From: Rhodanobacter sp.
Lineage (GTDB): Bacteria; Pseudomonadota; Gammaproteobacteria; Xanthomonadales; Rhodanobacteraceae
Length of the DNA stretch: 64,000 bases
Assembly (NCBI GenBank): GCA_040371205.1
Contig: AP031382.1
Span: 1,113,562 to 1,177,561 of the forward strand
Direction: 5' to 3'
The position numbers and the translations under genes were made by a program. The notes under the pieces are model-generated. The model did no database searches and was not told the origin of the DNA. It was given only the letters and a program-made list of their open reading frames with translations. Below, in pieces: positions 25,705-33,749 of the stretch (its first letter is position 1; each line of letters begins with the position of its first letter).

Positions 25705-27246
25705 TCAGCCGTTGCCGCGCCAGCCGGCCAGCAACTCCACGATGGCGTCGATGTCGCGGTTGGCACTCGGCTCGCCGTCGCTACGGTCGTAGTGGTTGAG
25801 CATGATGACGAAGGCCAGCCGCTGGCCATCTGCCGTGCTGACATAACCGGCGATGCAGTGCACGTAGGTCATGCTGCCGGTCTTGGCGTGCACCTTGTCG
25901 GTGGCCGGGCCGTCGCGCATGCGCCATTCCAGCGTGCCGTCCACGCCGGCCACCGGCAGCATGTCGCGCAGCGCGTTCGCCCACGGCTGCGTGGCGATGT
26001 ATTGCAGCAGTTGCGACATCGCGGCGGGCGTCACCAGGTCGCCGCGCGACAGGCCGCTGCCTTCTTCCATCAGCACCGATGATGGCGGGATGCCGATGCG
26101 TTCCAGCAGGTCGTGCAGTGCGCGCAGGCCCCACGCTTCGCTGCTCAAAAATCCTGCGGGCGCGTCGGGCCGGCCTGCCGCCGCGGCTTGCGCACTCACG
26201 CCGTCGAGCTGCAGCAGGTTCTGCAGGTAGAGGTTCTGCGAGCGCTTGAGCCCTTGGGTGAGGATCTCCCCGACGGGTGGTGACAGCACTTGGGCCAGCA
26301 CCTGCGCATTGGCGCGCAGCGCGTCGTCGCGCTCCGGCCAGCCGAGCACGTGCAGTTTGCCGCTGAGGCGGATGCCGTGGCGCGCGAGTGCGGCGCGCAA
26401 TTCCTCGGCGGCCTGCCGTGCCGGATCGGGTATCGCCAGCAGGTAGGTGCGTGCCGGCGTTCCCGCGGCGATGCTGCCGAAGGCATGCAGCAACGTGTCG
26501 CCGGGGGCGCGGTAGAGGTTGATGTCGTCGGCGGTGCGCGCGGCGGTGGTGGTCAGCGTGCCTTCCAGCGGCGGCGCGGCGACGTCGGGAGCGAAGCCGA
26601 ACTGCGCTGGTGTGCCGGCGAGCGCGGCGGGCGTCACCGTCATTGCCACGGTGTTCTCGTGCACGCTCAGCGCGGAGGCGGGGGCAGCGAACCAGCCCAG
26701 CAGATCGCTGGCTTCCCAGCCGCTGCCCAGCGGCGGGCCGGAGAAATACGTGGTGTCGGCAATCAGGTCGCCGTGCACTTCGCGGATGCCGCGTGCGGCC
26801 AATTGCGCGGCGAGGTCGTCCGCCCAGCCGGGGTTGGCACCCGGCGTGCCCAGCGTGGGGTCGCCCATGCCGTACAGCAGCAGCGGGCCGTCCAGCTTGC
26901 CGTGGCGGATGGCGGCGGGCGAAAGCAGGCGCGTGGAGATGCGCGACTGCGGATCGAGCGTCTCCATCGTCAGTGCCGCCGTGAACAGCTTGGCGGTGGA
27001 CGCAGGCTCGAACAGCTTGCCGGACTGGTGTGCGTACAGCGTGCGGCCGCTGTCCAGCGACACCACATCGATACCCCAGTCGGCGGCGGCGTAGCGCGGC
27101 TGCCGGATGATCGCATCGATCCGCGAAGCCAGCGTGCGATGGTCTTGCGGCGAGGTTGCAGTGCCGGCGGATGCGATGGCCCGCGGGGAGGCGCACAGCA
27201 AAATCAGCGGGCACAACAGGGCGGCGATCCATGGGGAAGGTCTCAT
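25705..27246 (-). CDS. dacB: D-alanyl-D-alanine carboxypeptidase/endopeptidase (PBP4, DacB)
   Basis: Periplasmic penicillin-binding protein that trims and cuts peptidoglycan peptides. The 513-residue protein has a signal peptide (hydrophobic core about 8-20) and the three serine-hydrolase motifs: PASTAKLF with Ser83 and Lys86, RSQNLYLQ as SxN, and HAKTGSM as KTG. A large insert between the first two motifs is typical of class C PBP4. I start it at MRPSPWIAAL. The gene is convergent with gpx, six bases from its stop, and divergent from slyD. Confidence 0.94.
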   Translation of the reverse strand: MRPSPWIAALLCPLILLCASPRAIASAGTATSPQDHRTLASRIDAIIRQPRYAAADWGIDVVSLDSGRTLYAHQSGKLFEPASTAKLFTAALTMETLDPQSRISTRLLSPAAIRHGKLDGPLLLYGMGDPTLGTPGANPGWADDLAAQLAARGIREVHGDLIADTTYFSGPPLGSGWEASDLLGWFAAPASALSVHENTVAMTVTPAALAGTPAQFGFAPDVAAPPLEGTLTTTAARTADDINLYRAPGDTLLHAFGSIAAGTPARTYLLAIPDPARQAAEELRAALARHGIRLSGKLHVLGWPERDDALRANAQVLAQVLSPPVGEILTQGLKRSQNLYLQNLLQLDGVSAQAAAAGRPDAPAGFLSSEAWGLRALHDLLERIGIPPSSVLMEEGSGLSRGDLVTPAAMSQLLQYIATQPWANALRDMLPVAGVDGTLEWRMRDGPATDKVHAKTGSMTYVHCIAGYVSTADGQRLAFVIMLNHYDRSDGEPSANRDIDAIVELLAGWRGNG

Positions 27247-27335
27247 GCTGCGGAGTATCGCAAAGTCGCCATCTGCTAGGCTTATCCCTTCATGCCGGCG
27301 CAAAACCGGCTCTTTCACCGATACCGGAACGTCCC

Positions 27336-27818
27336 ATGCAGATCGCCAAGAACGCCGCCGTCACTTTCCATTACACGCTCACCGACGACGACGGCCAGGT
27401 CGTCGACAGCTCCGCCGGCCGCGAGCCGCTGGCTTACCTGCACGGCCACGGCCACATCGTACCGGGCCTGGAAAAGCAGATGGAAGGCCGCCAGGCCGGC
27501 GACAAGTTCGACGCCCACGTGGCGCCGGAAGAAGGCTACGGCGTGCGCCACGAGGAACTGGTGCAGGAAGTGCCGCGCGAGGCGTTCCAGGGCGTGGCCG
27601 ACATCCAGCCCGGCATGCAGTTCCAGGGCCATGGCCCGCAGGGCGTCATCAACGTCACAGTGACCAAGGTCGAGGACGACAAGGTGCACATCGACGGCAA
27701 CCATCCGCTGGCCGGCAAGCCGCTGCACTTCGCCATCGAAGTGGCCAGCGTGCGCGAGGCCAGCGAGGAAGAGCTGTCGCACGGCCACGTGCACGGCGCG
27801 GGTGGTCACCACCACTGA
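27336..27818 (+). CDS. slyD: FKBP-type peptidyl-prolyl isomerase SlyD
   Basis: Cytoplasmic proline isomerase and metallochaperone. The 160-residue product starts MQIAKNAAVTFHYTL, has the FKBP core with an inserted IF domain (about residues 70-130, PEEGYGVRHEELV...), and ends in a His-rich tail HGHVHGAGGHHH. That tail would bind nickel or other metals, though it is shorter than in E. coli. The ATG at 27336 was chosen because the preceding in-frame residues do not resemble the family. It is alone in its orientation. Confidence 0.95.
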   Translation: MQIAKNAAVTFHYTLTDDDGQVVDSSAGREPLAYLHGHGHIVPGLEKQMEGRQAGDKFDAHVAPEEGYGVRHEELVQEVPREAFQGVADIQPGMQFQGHGPQGVINVTVTKVEDDKVHIDGNHPLAGKPLHFAIEVASVREASEEELSHGHVHGAGGHHH

Positions 27819-27852
27819 TTAGCTGGGTCACATCGTTGCTCATCAGTAACGC

Positions 27853-27887
27853 GGCCAAGGCCCGGCATGCATTGCCGGGCCTTGGCC
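27853..27887. terminator. 15-bp perfect hairpin between convergent slyD and an acetyltransferase gene
   Basis: Arms 27853-27867 and 27873-27887 pair perfectly around a 5-base loop. There is no T run on either side, so it may act as an RNA 3' end stabiliser or a terminator of the weak type. It touches the last codons of the downstream convergent gene. Confidence 0.5.
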
Positions 27888-27888
27888 A

Positions 27889-28350
27889 TCAGAGCATCCT
27901 GCGGTAGACCACGAAGCCCGATTTCTCGGCGACCTGGTCGTAGAGCCGCATCGCGGTGGCGTTGCTCTCGTGGGTCTGCCAGTACACGCGCGGCGCGTGC
28001 GCCTCTCTCGCAACTTCGCAGACACGCTCGATCAGGGCGCGGCCAACGCCGCGGCCGCGCGCTACCGCCGTGGTGAACAGGTCCTGCAGGTAGCAGCTCG
28101 GCGCGATCTGGATCGTGCTGCGGTGGAACAGGTAGTGCGCCAGGCCGAGCAACGCGCCATCGCATTCGGCCACCAGCGCGTGCACCGGTTCGGTCGGGTC
28201 GAGAAAGCGCGCCCAGGTGGTGCGGTTGACCTCTTCCGGCAGTGCGGCGGGGCCGCTGCGGCCATAGAACGCGTTGTAGCTGTTCCATAGCGGCTTCCAC
28301 GCCGCGTAGTCGGCGGCGGTCACGGGGCGGATCGAGAAAGTGTCGCGCAT
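27889..28350 (-). CDS. GNAT-family N-acetyltransferase
   Basis: A 153-residue acetyltransferase. The acetyl-CoA-binding loop is ARGRGVGRALIERV, and the preceding strand LQDLFTTAVA is the usual motif A start. The C-terminal motif WQTHESNATAMRLYDQVAEKSGF matches the small-molecule or protein acetyltransferases of the diamine-acetyltransferase-like group. The substrate cannot be named. It is downstream of pldA on the same strand, with 54 bases between. Confidence 0.85.
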   Translation of the reverse strand: MRDTFSIRPVTAADYAAWKPLWNSYNAFYGRSGPAALPEEVNRTTWARFLDPTEPVHALVAECDGALLGLAHYLFHRSTIQIAPSCYLQDLFTTAVARGRGVGRALIERVCEVAREAHAPRVYWQTHESNATAMRLYDQVAEKSGFVVYRRML

Positions 28351-28404
28351 GGCTCGCTCGCGGTCGGGTCCCGTGGCGGGTGCGGCGGTCGCTGCCTCGG
28401 CGGC

Positions 28405-29490
28405 TCAGTACCAGTCGAGCAGCGACACGCCCACGCCGAAATAGGTGGCGTTGTGGTTGTAGTCGATCAGGCTTTCGCCGTAGCCCTTGAACAGTTCCAT
28501 GTAGCCGCGCAGGTTGCCGGCGACGGGAAAGCTCCAGGTGAAGCGTGCGGCACCGCGGTTGCTGCTGCCGAGGCTCATCGAGTCGCGCAGCATCAAGGCG
28601 AACTCCTGGCCGTTCCATTCGCGGATGATCTGCAGGTCGGCGCGCCCCATGTAGCGGCTGATGTCCGGGTTGTCGTCGTCGCTGCGCGCCTCGGGAATGC
28701 GCCACCACGGACGGAACATCACGACCCAGCCCGGGCGTTCGAAACCGAAGTCGGCGACCACGCGGTTCCAACTGCGCGACAGCGGGTTGCTGCGGCCGTT
28801 GGACTGGTGGTCGACGCCGATGCCTAGCATGTGGCCGTTCCAGCCGAAGAAGCGGTAGTTCGTGTCGAACACCAGCAAAGCCTCGGGTTCGTAGTCGGTT
28901 TCGCGGAACGGGCGCGAGATCGCGGCGTTGTAGACCTGCCAGCGCGAGCTTTGCGTGTAGCCCACCCACAGGTCGCCGTTGTCGCCGAACACGCCCTGCC
29001 AGACCTTGGTCTTGAGACTGAGCTGGAACTTGCCCTCGACGTTCTGCAACTGCTGCGGCGTCCGCACCGTGTTGTCGGGATTCGGGCTTTGCGGGCGGTT
29101 GTTCTGGTTGCTGGTGACGAACAGCGGCAGTGCGTAGACCGGCTGGTAGCCGCGCAGGTTGAAGGTGCCGAGCTTGCTCTCCGGCGAAAGCTCCCAGCGG
29201 CTGTCCAGCAGCGACAGCGGCACCGATACCTTCGCGGGTTCGGGGGCAGCAACCACGGCGCTCTGGCGGTCGTGCGCGAACATGTTGATGTCCGCGGCGG
29301 CCGGCTGGTCCGGACGCTTCTGCGCGGCCGGCAACTGGTCGCGTCCGGTGGCGCGGTCGTAGCAAGCCAGCCGCTGTGCGTCGCTTTCGATCGCGGTGCA
29401 GGCGCGGATGTCCATCGGATCGGGGTTCTGCGCATGGCAGACGCCGGCGGCGAAGGCGCCGGCCAGCAGCAGGAGGAGAGGGTGCTTCAT
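28405..29490 (-). CDS. pldA: Outer-membrane phospholipase A
   Basis: Calcium-dependent outer-membrane beta-barrel that hydrolyses misplaced phospholipids. The 361-residue protein has a signal peptide ending near CHA/Q. Family motifs include YTQSSRWQVYN and GVDHQSNGRSN, which contains the catalytic His and Ser, and SWNRV with the catalytic Asn. The C-terminus ends in Tyr (LLDWY), as barrel proteins often do. A Cys-containing N-terminal extension (about 20-110) is longer than in E. coli. I start it at MKHPLLLLLAG. Confidence 0.92.
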   Translation of the reverse strand: MKHPLLLLLAGAFAAGVCHAQNPDPMDIRACTAIESDAQRLACYDRATGRDQLPAAQKRPDQPAAADINMFAHDRQSAVVAAPEPAKVSVPLSLLDSRWELSPESKLGTFNLRGYQPVYALPLFVTSNQNNRPQSPNPDNTVRTPQQLQNVEGKFQLSLKTKVWQGVFGDNGDLWVGYTQSSRWQVYNAAISRPFRETDYEPEALLVFDTNYRFFGWNGHMLGIGVDHQSNGRSNPLSRSWNRVVADFGFERPGWVVMFRPWWRIPEARSDDDNPDISRYMGRADLQIIREWNGQEFALMLRDSMSLGSSNRGAARFTWSFPVAGNLRGYMELFKGYGESLIDYNHNATYFGVGVSLLDWY

Positions 29491-29624
29491 GGCGATTCCA
29501 TCGCACGGGCCTGCACGAAGTCTAGGCCATGTACGGCGATGGTTTCCGGACCGTCCGCAAGGAATCGGCGTCTGATCCGATTCCGATGCGCCATCGCGAC
29601 AGGCGGCGGACGCGCGGTGTCTGC

Positions 29625-29653
29625 AAAAAAACGGCCGCATCGGAATGCGGCCG
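29625..29653 (-). terminator. Intrinsic terminator after the small exported protein gene
   Basis: On the minus strand a 9-bp stem (CGGCCGCAT/ATGCGGCCG, loop of four) is followed by seven T residues. It starts 18 bases after the stop of the gene at 29671-29979. Confidence 0.9.
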
Positions 29654-29670
29654 GTTCGATTTCCTGCCCT

Positions 29671-29979
29671 TTACTGTATCTGGGCCACCCATGCCTTGTA
29701 CTGCGTCTTGTTGATGCGCTTGGCGCCATGGCTGGCGTCGAGGAAGTCGTTGGCCAGCGGCGGGTAGGCGTTGGCTTGTTCCTCCGTGATCCAGCGGCTG
29801 CCTCCGGACAGCTGGTCGAACGGAGGCGGCGTGCCGATCTGCGGCGCGGCAGCCGGTACGCCGCGCACGGTCACGATGGGCGGCGGCGTCTGGCCGGCAT
29901 TGTCCTGGGCGAAGGAAGCTCCGGCAAAAAGCAGGGTGCCGGCGGCGAGTGCGGGCAACAAAGCATTGCGTGGTTTCAT
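29671..29979 (-). CDS. Small exported protein of unknown function, degenerate EF-hand-like C-terminus
   Basis: A 102-residue protein with a clear signal peptide (MKPRNALLPALAAGTLLFAG, cleavage near SFA/Q). The mature part is Pro-rich, then ends NDFLDASHGAKRINKTQYKAW. That tail recalls an EF-hand loop and exit helix in periplasmic calcium proteins but lacks several acidic ligands. No family is recognised. It has its own terminator and lies upstream of pldA on the same strand with 180 bases between, so it is probably a separate unit. Confidence 0.7.
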   Translation of the reverse strand: MKPRNALLPALAAGTLLFAGASFAQDNAGQTPPPIVTVRGVPAAAPQIGTPPPFDQLSGGSRWITEEQANAYPPLANDFLDASHGAKRINKTQYKAWVAQIQ

Positions 29980-30107
29980 GATCGTTACTCCATGCCAGAA
30001 TGTTTGCGGGGATGTGGGTCTCGCGATCGGCGGGGCCTGTTGAAGACGCTAACAAAGGTTGTCTAAATGTCGCTGCAATATCCGCGTCGGCATGGCGTGA
30101 AGACGGC

Positions 30108-31361
30108 ATGCCGTTGAGCGCAGCTTCAGCGAGCGCGGTCGCTTTGCATCCGTCGCAGGCGCGCGCGCTGCAACTGCATGCGCAAGGCTTGTTGCAGGCG
30201 CCGCGCCGCAAGCCGCGGCGCGGCGACGTGGTGGCGGCCATCGAACGCATGCGCCTGTTGCAGATCGATTCCATCCATGTGGTTGCGCGCAGCCCGTACT
30301 TGGTGCTGCATGCGCGCCTGGGCGATTGCCCGGCGGCGTGGTTGGATGAAGCGCTGGACCAGGGCCGCATCGCGGAATGCTGGGCGCACGAAGCCTGTTT
30401 CGTCGCCGCACGCGATCTTGCCGCACATCGCGCCTGGCGCGAACGCGGCAATCACTGGGCGCAACGGCACGCCGAGCGCATGCATCGCGAGCACAAGCCG
30501 TCGATGGACGCGTTGCTTGCGCGCATCCGCGACGACGGCCCGGTGCTCGCTTCGGATTTTCCGCGCGAGGACCGCGGCGCCTCCGGTTGGTGGGAGTGGA
30601 AGCCGGAGAAGCGCTGGCTGGAGGCGTGGTTCGCGCTGGGCGACCTGATGGTGGCGCGGCGCGAGCGCTTCCAGCGCGTGTACGACCTCGCCGGGCGCGT
30701 GTTGGCGAAGCTCGATCCGCCGTTCGTCCCCTGCGGGCTGGATACCGAGCAGCTGCGCCGGCATTTCATCCTCGACAGCGTGCGCGCATTGGGCATCGCG
30801 CAGGCGCGCTGGATCGCCGACTACTTCCGCCTCAAGCCCGCGGTGACCGCGCGGGAGCTGGCGCCGATGCTGGCCGCAGGCGAATTGCTGGAAGTCGCGG
30901 TGCGCGGCTGGGACGTGCCGGGTTACGTGCATCGCGAACACGCCGATGCGCTGGAGCGGGCGCGCAGCGGCCGCCTGCGCGCCACGCACACGGCCCTGCT
31001 CTCGCCATTCGATCCGCTGGTATGGGATCGCACCCGCCTGCAGGCGATGTTCGATTTCGACTACCGCATCGAGTGTTACGTGCCCGCATCGAAGCGGCGC
31101 TACGGCTACTACGTGCTGCCCATCCTGCATCGCGGTGCGTTGGTCGGCCGGCTGGACGCCAAGGCGCATCGCGCCGAGGGCGTGTTCGAGATCAAGGCGC
31201 TGTTCCTCGAACCCGGCGTGCAGCCGTCGCCGCGGTTGGCCGGCGACCTGGCTGCGGCGATCCGGCGCACCGCCCGCTGGCACGGCACGCCGGAGGTTCG
31301 CCTGGGACGCTGCCGCCCACAGGCGCTGGCGACGCTGCTGCGCGCCGCGTTGAAGGGCTGA
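30108..31361 (+). CDS. YcaQ/AlkX-like crosslink-repair DNA glycosylase (winged-helix, HTH_42)
   Basis: A 417-residue protein of the YcaQ family, which unhooks DNA interstrand crosslinks. The catalytic Q-hydrophobic-D motif is present as QID at residues 52-54 (LLQIDSIHVV), which groups it with YcaQ/AlkX rather than the QxQ AlkZ type. Tandem winged-helix regions and conserved WAHEACF, WGMW-like and SPFDPLVWDR segments are spread along it. I chose the ATG at 30108; an in-frame ATG 36 codons upstream adds a non-homologous stretch. Function is inferred from family work on E. coli YcaQ. Confidence 0.86.
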   Translation: MPLSAASASAVALHPSQARALQLHAQGLLQAPRRKPRRGDVVAAIERMRLLQIDSIHVVARSPYLVLHARLGDCPAAWLDEALDQGRIAECWAHEACFVAARDLAAHRAWRERGNHWAQRHAERMHREHKPSMDALLARIRDDGPVLASDFPREDRGASGWWEWKPEKRWLEAWFALGDLMVARRERFQRVYDLAGRVLAKLDPPFVPCGLDTEQLRRHFILDSVRALGIAQARWIADYFRLKPAVTARELAPMLAAGELLEVAVRGWDVPGYVHREHADALERARSGRLRATHTALLSPFDPLVWDRTRLQAMFDFDYRIECYVPASKRRYGYYVLPILHRGALVGRLDAKAHRAEGVFEIKALFLEPGVQPSPRLAGDLAAAIRRTARWHGTPEVRLGRCRPQALATLLRAALKG

Positions 31362-31718
31362 TCAGTTCGCCGGTGCCGCGGCGCAAGTGCGCCCTTGCAG
31401 GCTCTGCAGCATCTGGTTTTCCAGCAGGCGGCAGCGCGCGTCCAGATACGGCTGGACCTGCGGGTCGCGCGCGGATTGCAGCAGGCTGCTGCGCATCGCC
31501 TGGTAATGCGCCTGCAGCTGGTCCGCCGGGTAGATGGCGGCGGCGCGATGGCAGGCCAGGTAGCTGGACAGGTAGCCGTCGCAGGAAGCCACCCCGGTGA
31601 TTGCCGGGGGGACGCTCGCGACCGGGCGCACGGGCCGGGTGGTGGCGCAGCCGGCCAGCAGCAGGCCGATGCACAACAGGGGCAGCGGACGGATGTTCAA
31701 GCAGCGATCCTTGGGCAT
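31362..31718 (-). CDS. Small lipoprotein of unknown function
   Basis: A 118-residue predicted lipoprotein with lipobox LLAGC (Cys24). The mature part holds four further cysteines (SCDGYL, LACHRA, DARCRL, RTCAAA), which could form two disulfides in the periplasm. A helical region (PADQLQAHYQAMRSSLL) follows. I do not recognise a family. It ends immediately next to the stop of the convergent YcaQ-like gene, and its start lies upstream of the divergent cold-shock leader. Confidence 0.68.
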   Translation of the reverse strand: MPKDRCLNIRPLPLLCIGLLLAGCATTRPVRPVASVPPAITGVASCDGYLSSYLACHRAAAIYPADQLQAHYQAMRSSLLQSARDPQVQPYLDARCRLLENQMLQSLQGRTCAAAPAN

Positions 31719-31773
31719 GAATCGACGATTTTCGCATCGGATCGTACCGTGCGGATATCGGGTATGATGATGG

Positions 31774-31934
31774 CACTGCGTTTGCCGGGGTCGCCTAGCA
31801 CCGGTGGCCCGATGCAGCCGATCCGCGATCAGCCTCATCTGCTCACCCCCGGGTTGTTTTCCTTTGCACACCAGTAAGCCGGCCGCCGCATGTCGCGGCG
31901 GTCGAGTCTCTTTATTACCCATGTGGAGTGATTT
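31774..31934 (+). promoter_or_regulatory. Cold-shock 5' leader of the first csp gene
   Basis: A long untranslated leader. It shares three blocks with the leader of the second csp gene: CACTGCGTTTGC at its start (31774-31785), CCAGTAAGCCG (31871-31881) and GGAGTGAT before the start codon. A GC-rich hairpin follows the second block. A TATGAT -10-like box lies at 31763-31768. Long structured leaders control CspA translation by temperature in other bacteria; that role is inferred here. Confidence 0.55.
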
Positions 31935-32144
31935 ATGTCTGATCGTCAGATCGGTACCGTCAAGTGGTTCAACGACGCCAAGGGCTTCGGCTTCATCGCG
32001 CGCGACAACGGCCCGGACGTGTTCGTGCATTTCCGCGCGATCACCGGCAACGGCTTCAAGAGCCTGCAGGAAGGCCAGAAGGTGAGCTTCAAGGTGGTGC
32101 AGGGCCAGAAGGGCCTGCAGGCCGACGAAGTCAGCGCGGCCTGA
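31935..32144 (+). CDS. cspA: Cold-shock protein, CspA family (copy 1)
   Basis: A 69-residue single-domain RNA chaperone that melts RNA structure. RNP1 is KGFGFI and RNP2 is VFVHF, both intact. It begins [15 protein letters not shown] after a GGAG ribosome-binding site. The second copy 261 bases downstream is identical at 60 of 69 positions. A strong terminator follows, so the two genes are separate transcripts. The protein is close to CspA/CspD-type members of Xanthomonadales; whether it is cold-induced or constitutive cannot be seen. Confidence 0.96.
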   Translation: MSDRQIGTVKWFNDAKGFGFIARDNGPDVFVHFRAITGNGFKSLQEGQKVSFKVVQGQKGLQADEVSAA

Positions 32145-32164
32145 TTGCCCGCCAGCGTCGAACG

Positions 32165-32192
32165 AAACCGGGCAGCGATGCCCGGTTTTTTT
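32165..32192 (+). terminator. Intrinsic terminator after csp copy 1
   Basis: A 10-bp stem (32165-32174 with 32179-32188) with a GCGA tetraloop runs into a stretch of seven T residues. Confidence 0.92.
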
Positions 32193-32264
32193 GTGTCCGC
32201 GACAGCTTCCCCGGACGGCGGTTGACATCTCACTCGCATTCCTGAATTTCCGTTATGCTTGGTT

Positions 32265-32405
32265 CACTGCGTCTGCTTGGCCACGTGCGTGCCCGGTGTG
32301 GAACTCCGGTTCCATGTCGCTACACCCGACCCCGGCATGCCCAGTAAGCCGTCGGCCCGAGGGGGCCGGCTTGTCTCAAGCGTCTGGAATGGATCGGAGT
32401 GAGTC
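32265..32405 (+). promoter_or_regulatory. Cold-shock 5' leader of the second csp gene
   Basis: Shares CACTGCGTCTGC (32265-32276), CCAGTAAGCCG (32341-32351) and GGAGTGA with the first csp leader. The second block is almost the same distance from the start codon in both (64 and 65 bases). The hairpin after it has a different sequence but the same position (GGCC...GGCC rich), so structure seems kept. A TATGCT -10-like box is at 32254-32259. Confidence 0.55.
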
Positions 32406-32615
32406 ATGTCGGATCGTGAAACAGGTACCGTCAAGTGGTTCAACGACGCCAAGGGGTTCGGCTTCATCAGCCGCGAGAATGGCCCCGACGTGTTCGTGCA
32501 TTTCCGTGCCATCAGCGGCACGGGCTTCAAGAGCCTGCAGGAAGGCCAGAAGGTGAGTTTCAAGGTCGTGCAGGGCCAGAAGGGCCTGCAGGCCGAAGAA
32601 GTCACTCCGGCTTGA
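32406..32615 (+). CDS. cspA: Cold-shock protein, CspA family (copy 2)
   Basis: A 69-residue cold-shock domain protein with intact RNP1 (KGFGFI) and RNP2 (VFVHF). It differs from copy 1 at nine positions, mostly conservative (Asp/Glu, Thr/Ser). The start [12 protein letters not shown] follows a GGAG site. The gene has its own leader and terminator. It is a tandem duplicate whose leader has diverged more than its coding part, which suggests selection on the protein and on only parts of the leader. Confidence 0.96.
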   Translation: MSDRETGTVKWFNDAKGFGFISRENGPDVFVHFRAISGTGFKSLQEGQKVSFKVVQGQKGLQAEEVTPA

Positions 32616-32633
32616 TGACTGCCTTGCAAGCGG

Positions 32634-32662
32634 AAAGGGCCGGCGCAAGCCGGCCTTTTTCT
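32634..32662 (+). terminator. Intrinsic terminator after csp copy 2
   Basis: GGCCGGC pairs with GCCGGCC around a GCAA tetraloop, followed by TTTTTC and preceded by AAA. Confidence 0.9.
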
Positions 32663-32676
32663 TTGGCTGTATTTGT

Positions 32677-32785
32677 GCGTTCGTCCATGAACGCAAAGAT
32701 CGCGCGGTCGGTCATCCATGGCCGGCTCTTGCCTTTGCGATCATCCTTGATCGCGGAAATCAAACGGGCAGCCATCCATGGCTGC
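32677..32785. repeat. Array of four TCC-loop hairpins at about 30-base spacing
   Basis: Four hairpins start at 32677, 32708, 32737 and 32768. Each has 7-base arms (6-7 pairs, some G-T) and the loop TCCA or TCCT. The arms differ in sequence (GCGTTCG, TCGGTCA, GCGATCA, GCAGCCA) but stay complementary. Linkers alternate between purine-rich (AAAGATCGCGCGG, GGAAATCAAACGG) and pyrimidine-rich (CTCTTGCCTTT), so the array looks like two copies of a 60-base double hairpin. It lies between the second csp gene and a hydrolase gene. Confidence 0.75.
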
Positions 32786-32793
32786 ACTCTTCG

Positions 32794-33696
32794 ATGAACG
32801 CGACGACAGCCGCCATGGATCCCACTGTTTTGCTGTTGGCGATGGTCGACGGCGCGCAGGCCGAACTGCTGTGCGTGGCGCCCGCTGGCGAGCCGCGTGA
32901 TGTCGTGTTCTGGCTGCCGGCGATGGGTGTGCCGGCGAAGCATTACCTGCCGTTGGCCAGCGCGCTGGCGGCGCACGGCGTGGCGGTGGCGCTGCACGAA
33001 TGGCGCGGCATCGGTTCGAGCAGCCTGCGTGCCGGCCGCCGCTGCAACTGGGGTTATCGCGAACTGCTGCAGGTCGACCTGCCCGCCGGCATGGCCGCCG
33101 TGCGTGCACGCTGGCCGCAGGCGCGCACATGGCTGGGCGGACACAGCCTCGGCGGACAGCTGGCCTGCCTGTACGCCTCGCTCCATCCGCACGACCTGGC
33201 CGGCATCGCGCTGGTGGCCAGTGGCGCACCGTATTGGCGGCGCTTCCGCCACGGTCCGTTGATCGGCCTGGCCTATGTGCTGGCGCCGATCCTGGCGGCC
33301 CTGCGCGGATACCTGCCCGGCCGCCGCCTAGGCTTCGGCGGCAACGAGGCGCGCGGCGTCATCGCCGACTGGGCCCGCAGCGGACGCACCGGCCGTTATG
33401 CAGCGGCGGGCATGGACGAGGATTTCGAGCGGCGGCTGGCCGGGCTGCGGCTGCCGCTGCTGGCGCAACGCCTGCGCGACGACTGGCTGGGGCCGGCCGC
33501 CTCGCTGGACTGGCTGCTGGAAAAGATGCCGCAGGCCTCGTGCCGGCGCGAACGGATCGGGCCCGATGCGCTCGGCGGCGGGCCGGCCGATCATTTCGGC
33601 TGGATGAAAACCCCCGAGGCAATCGCCACGCGCATCGCCCAATGGATCGACGGGCACGACACAGCGTTCGCAGCGGCGCCCCGTTCCGGGCCTTGA
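32794..33696 (+). CDS. Alpha/beta hydrolase, serine-type
   Basis: A 300-residue hydrolase with nucleophile elbow GHSLGGQ (Ser near residue 118). HxG-like oxyanion segments appear in WLPAMGVPAKHY, and the likely catalytic His is in GGGPADHFGWMK near the C-terminus. The substrate is unknown; some relatives are annotated as lysophospholipase-like or YheT-like. The start may be this ATG or a second one seven codons on. It stands before an old-yellow-enzyme gene on the same strand with 53 bases between. Confidence 0.82.
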   Translation: MNATTAAMDPTVLLLAMVDGAQAELLCVAPAGEPRDVVFWLPAMGVPAKHYLPLASALAAHGVAVALHEWRGIGSSSLRAGRRCNWGYRELLQVDLPAGMAAVRARWPQARTWLGGHSLGGQLACLYASLHPHDLAGIALVASGAPYWRRFRHGPLIGLAYVLAPILAALRGYLPGRRLGFGGNEARGVIADWARSGRTGRYAAAGMDEDFERRLAGLRLPLLAQRLRDDWLGPAASLDWLLEKMPQASCRRERIGPDALGGGPADHFGWMKTPEAIATRIAQWIDGHDTAFAAAPRSGP

Positions 33697-33749
33697 TACG
33701 CGCGGGTCGCGCCGGCACTGTAAGGGTTTCAACTTTTGCCGGCGGTCCC

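Noticed and set aside
32222..32259. TTGACA at 32222 as -35 box for the second csp gene with TATGCT at 32254
   Set aside because: The spacing is 26 bases, too long for sigma-70. TATGCT may still be the -10 box, with a poor -35.
32677..32785. CRISPR array, because of 30-base periodic palindromes
   Set aside because: The repeating units are not identical (arms differ), only four units exist, spacers are 11-13 bases, and no cas genes are present.
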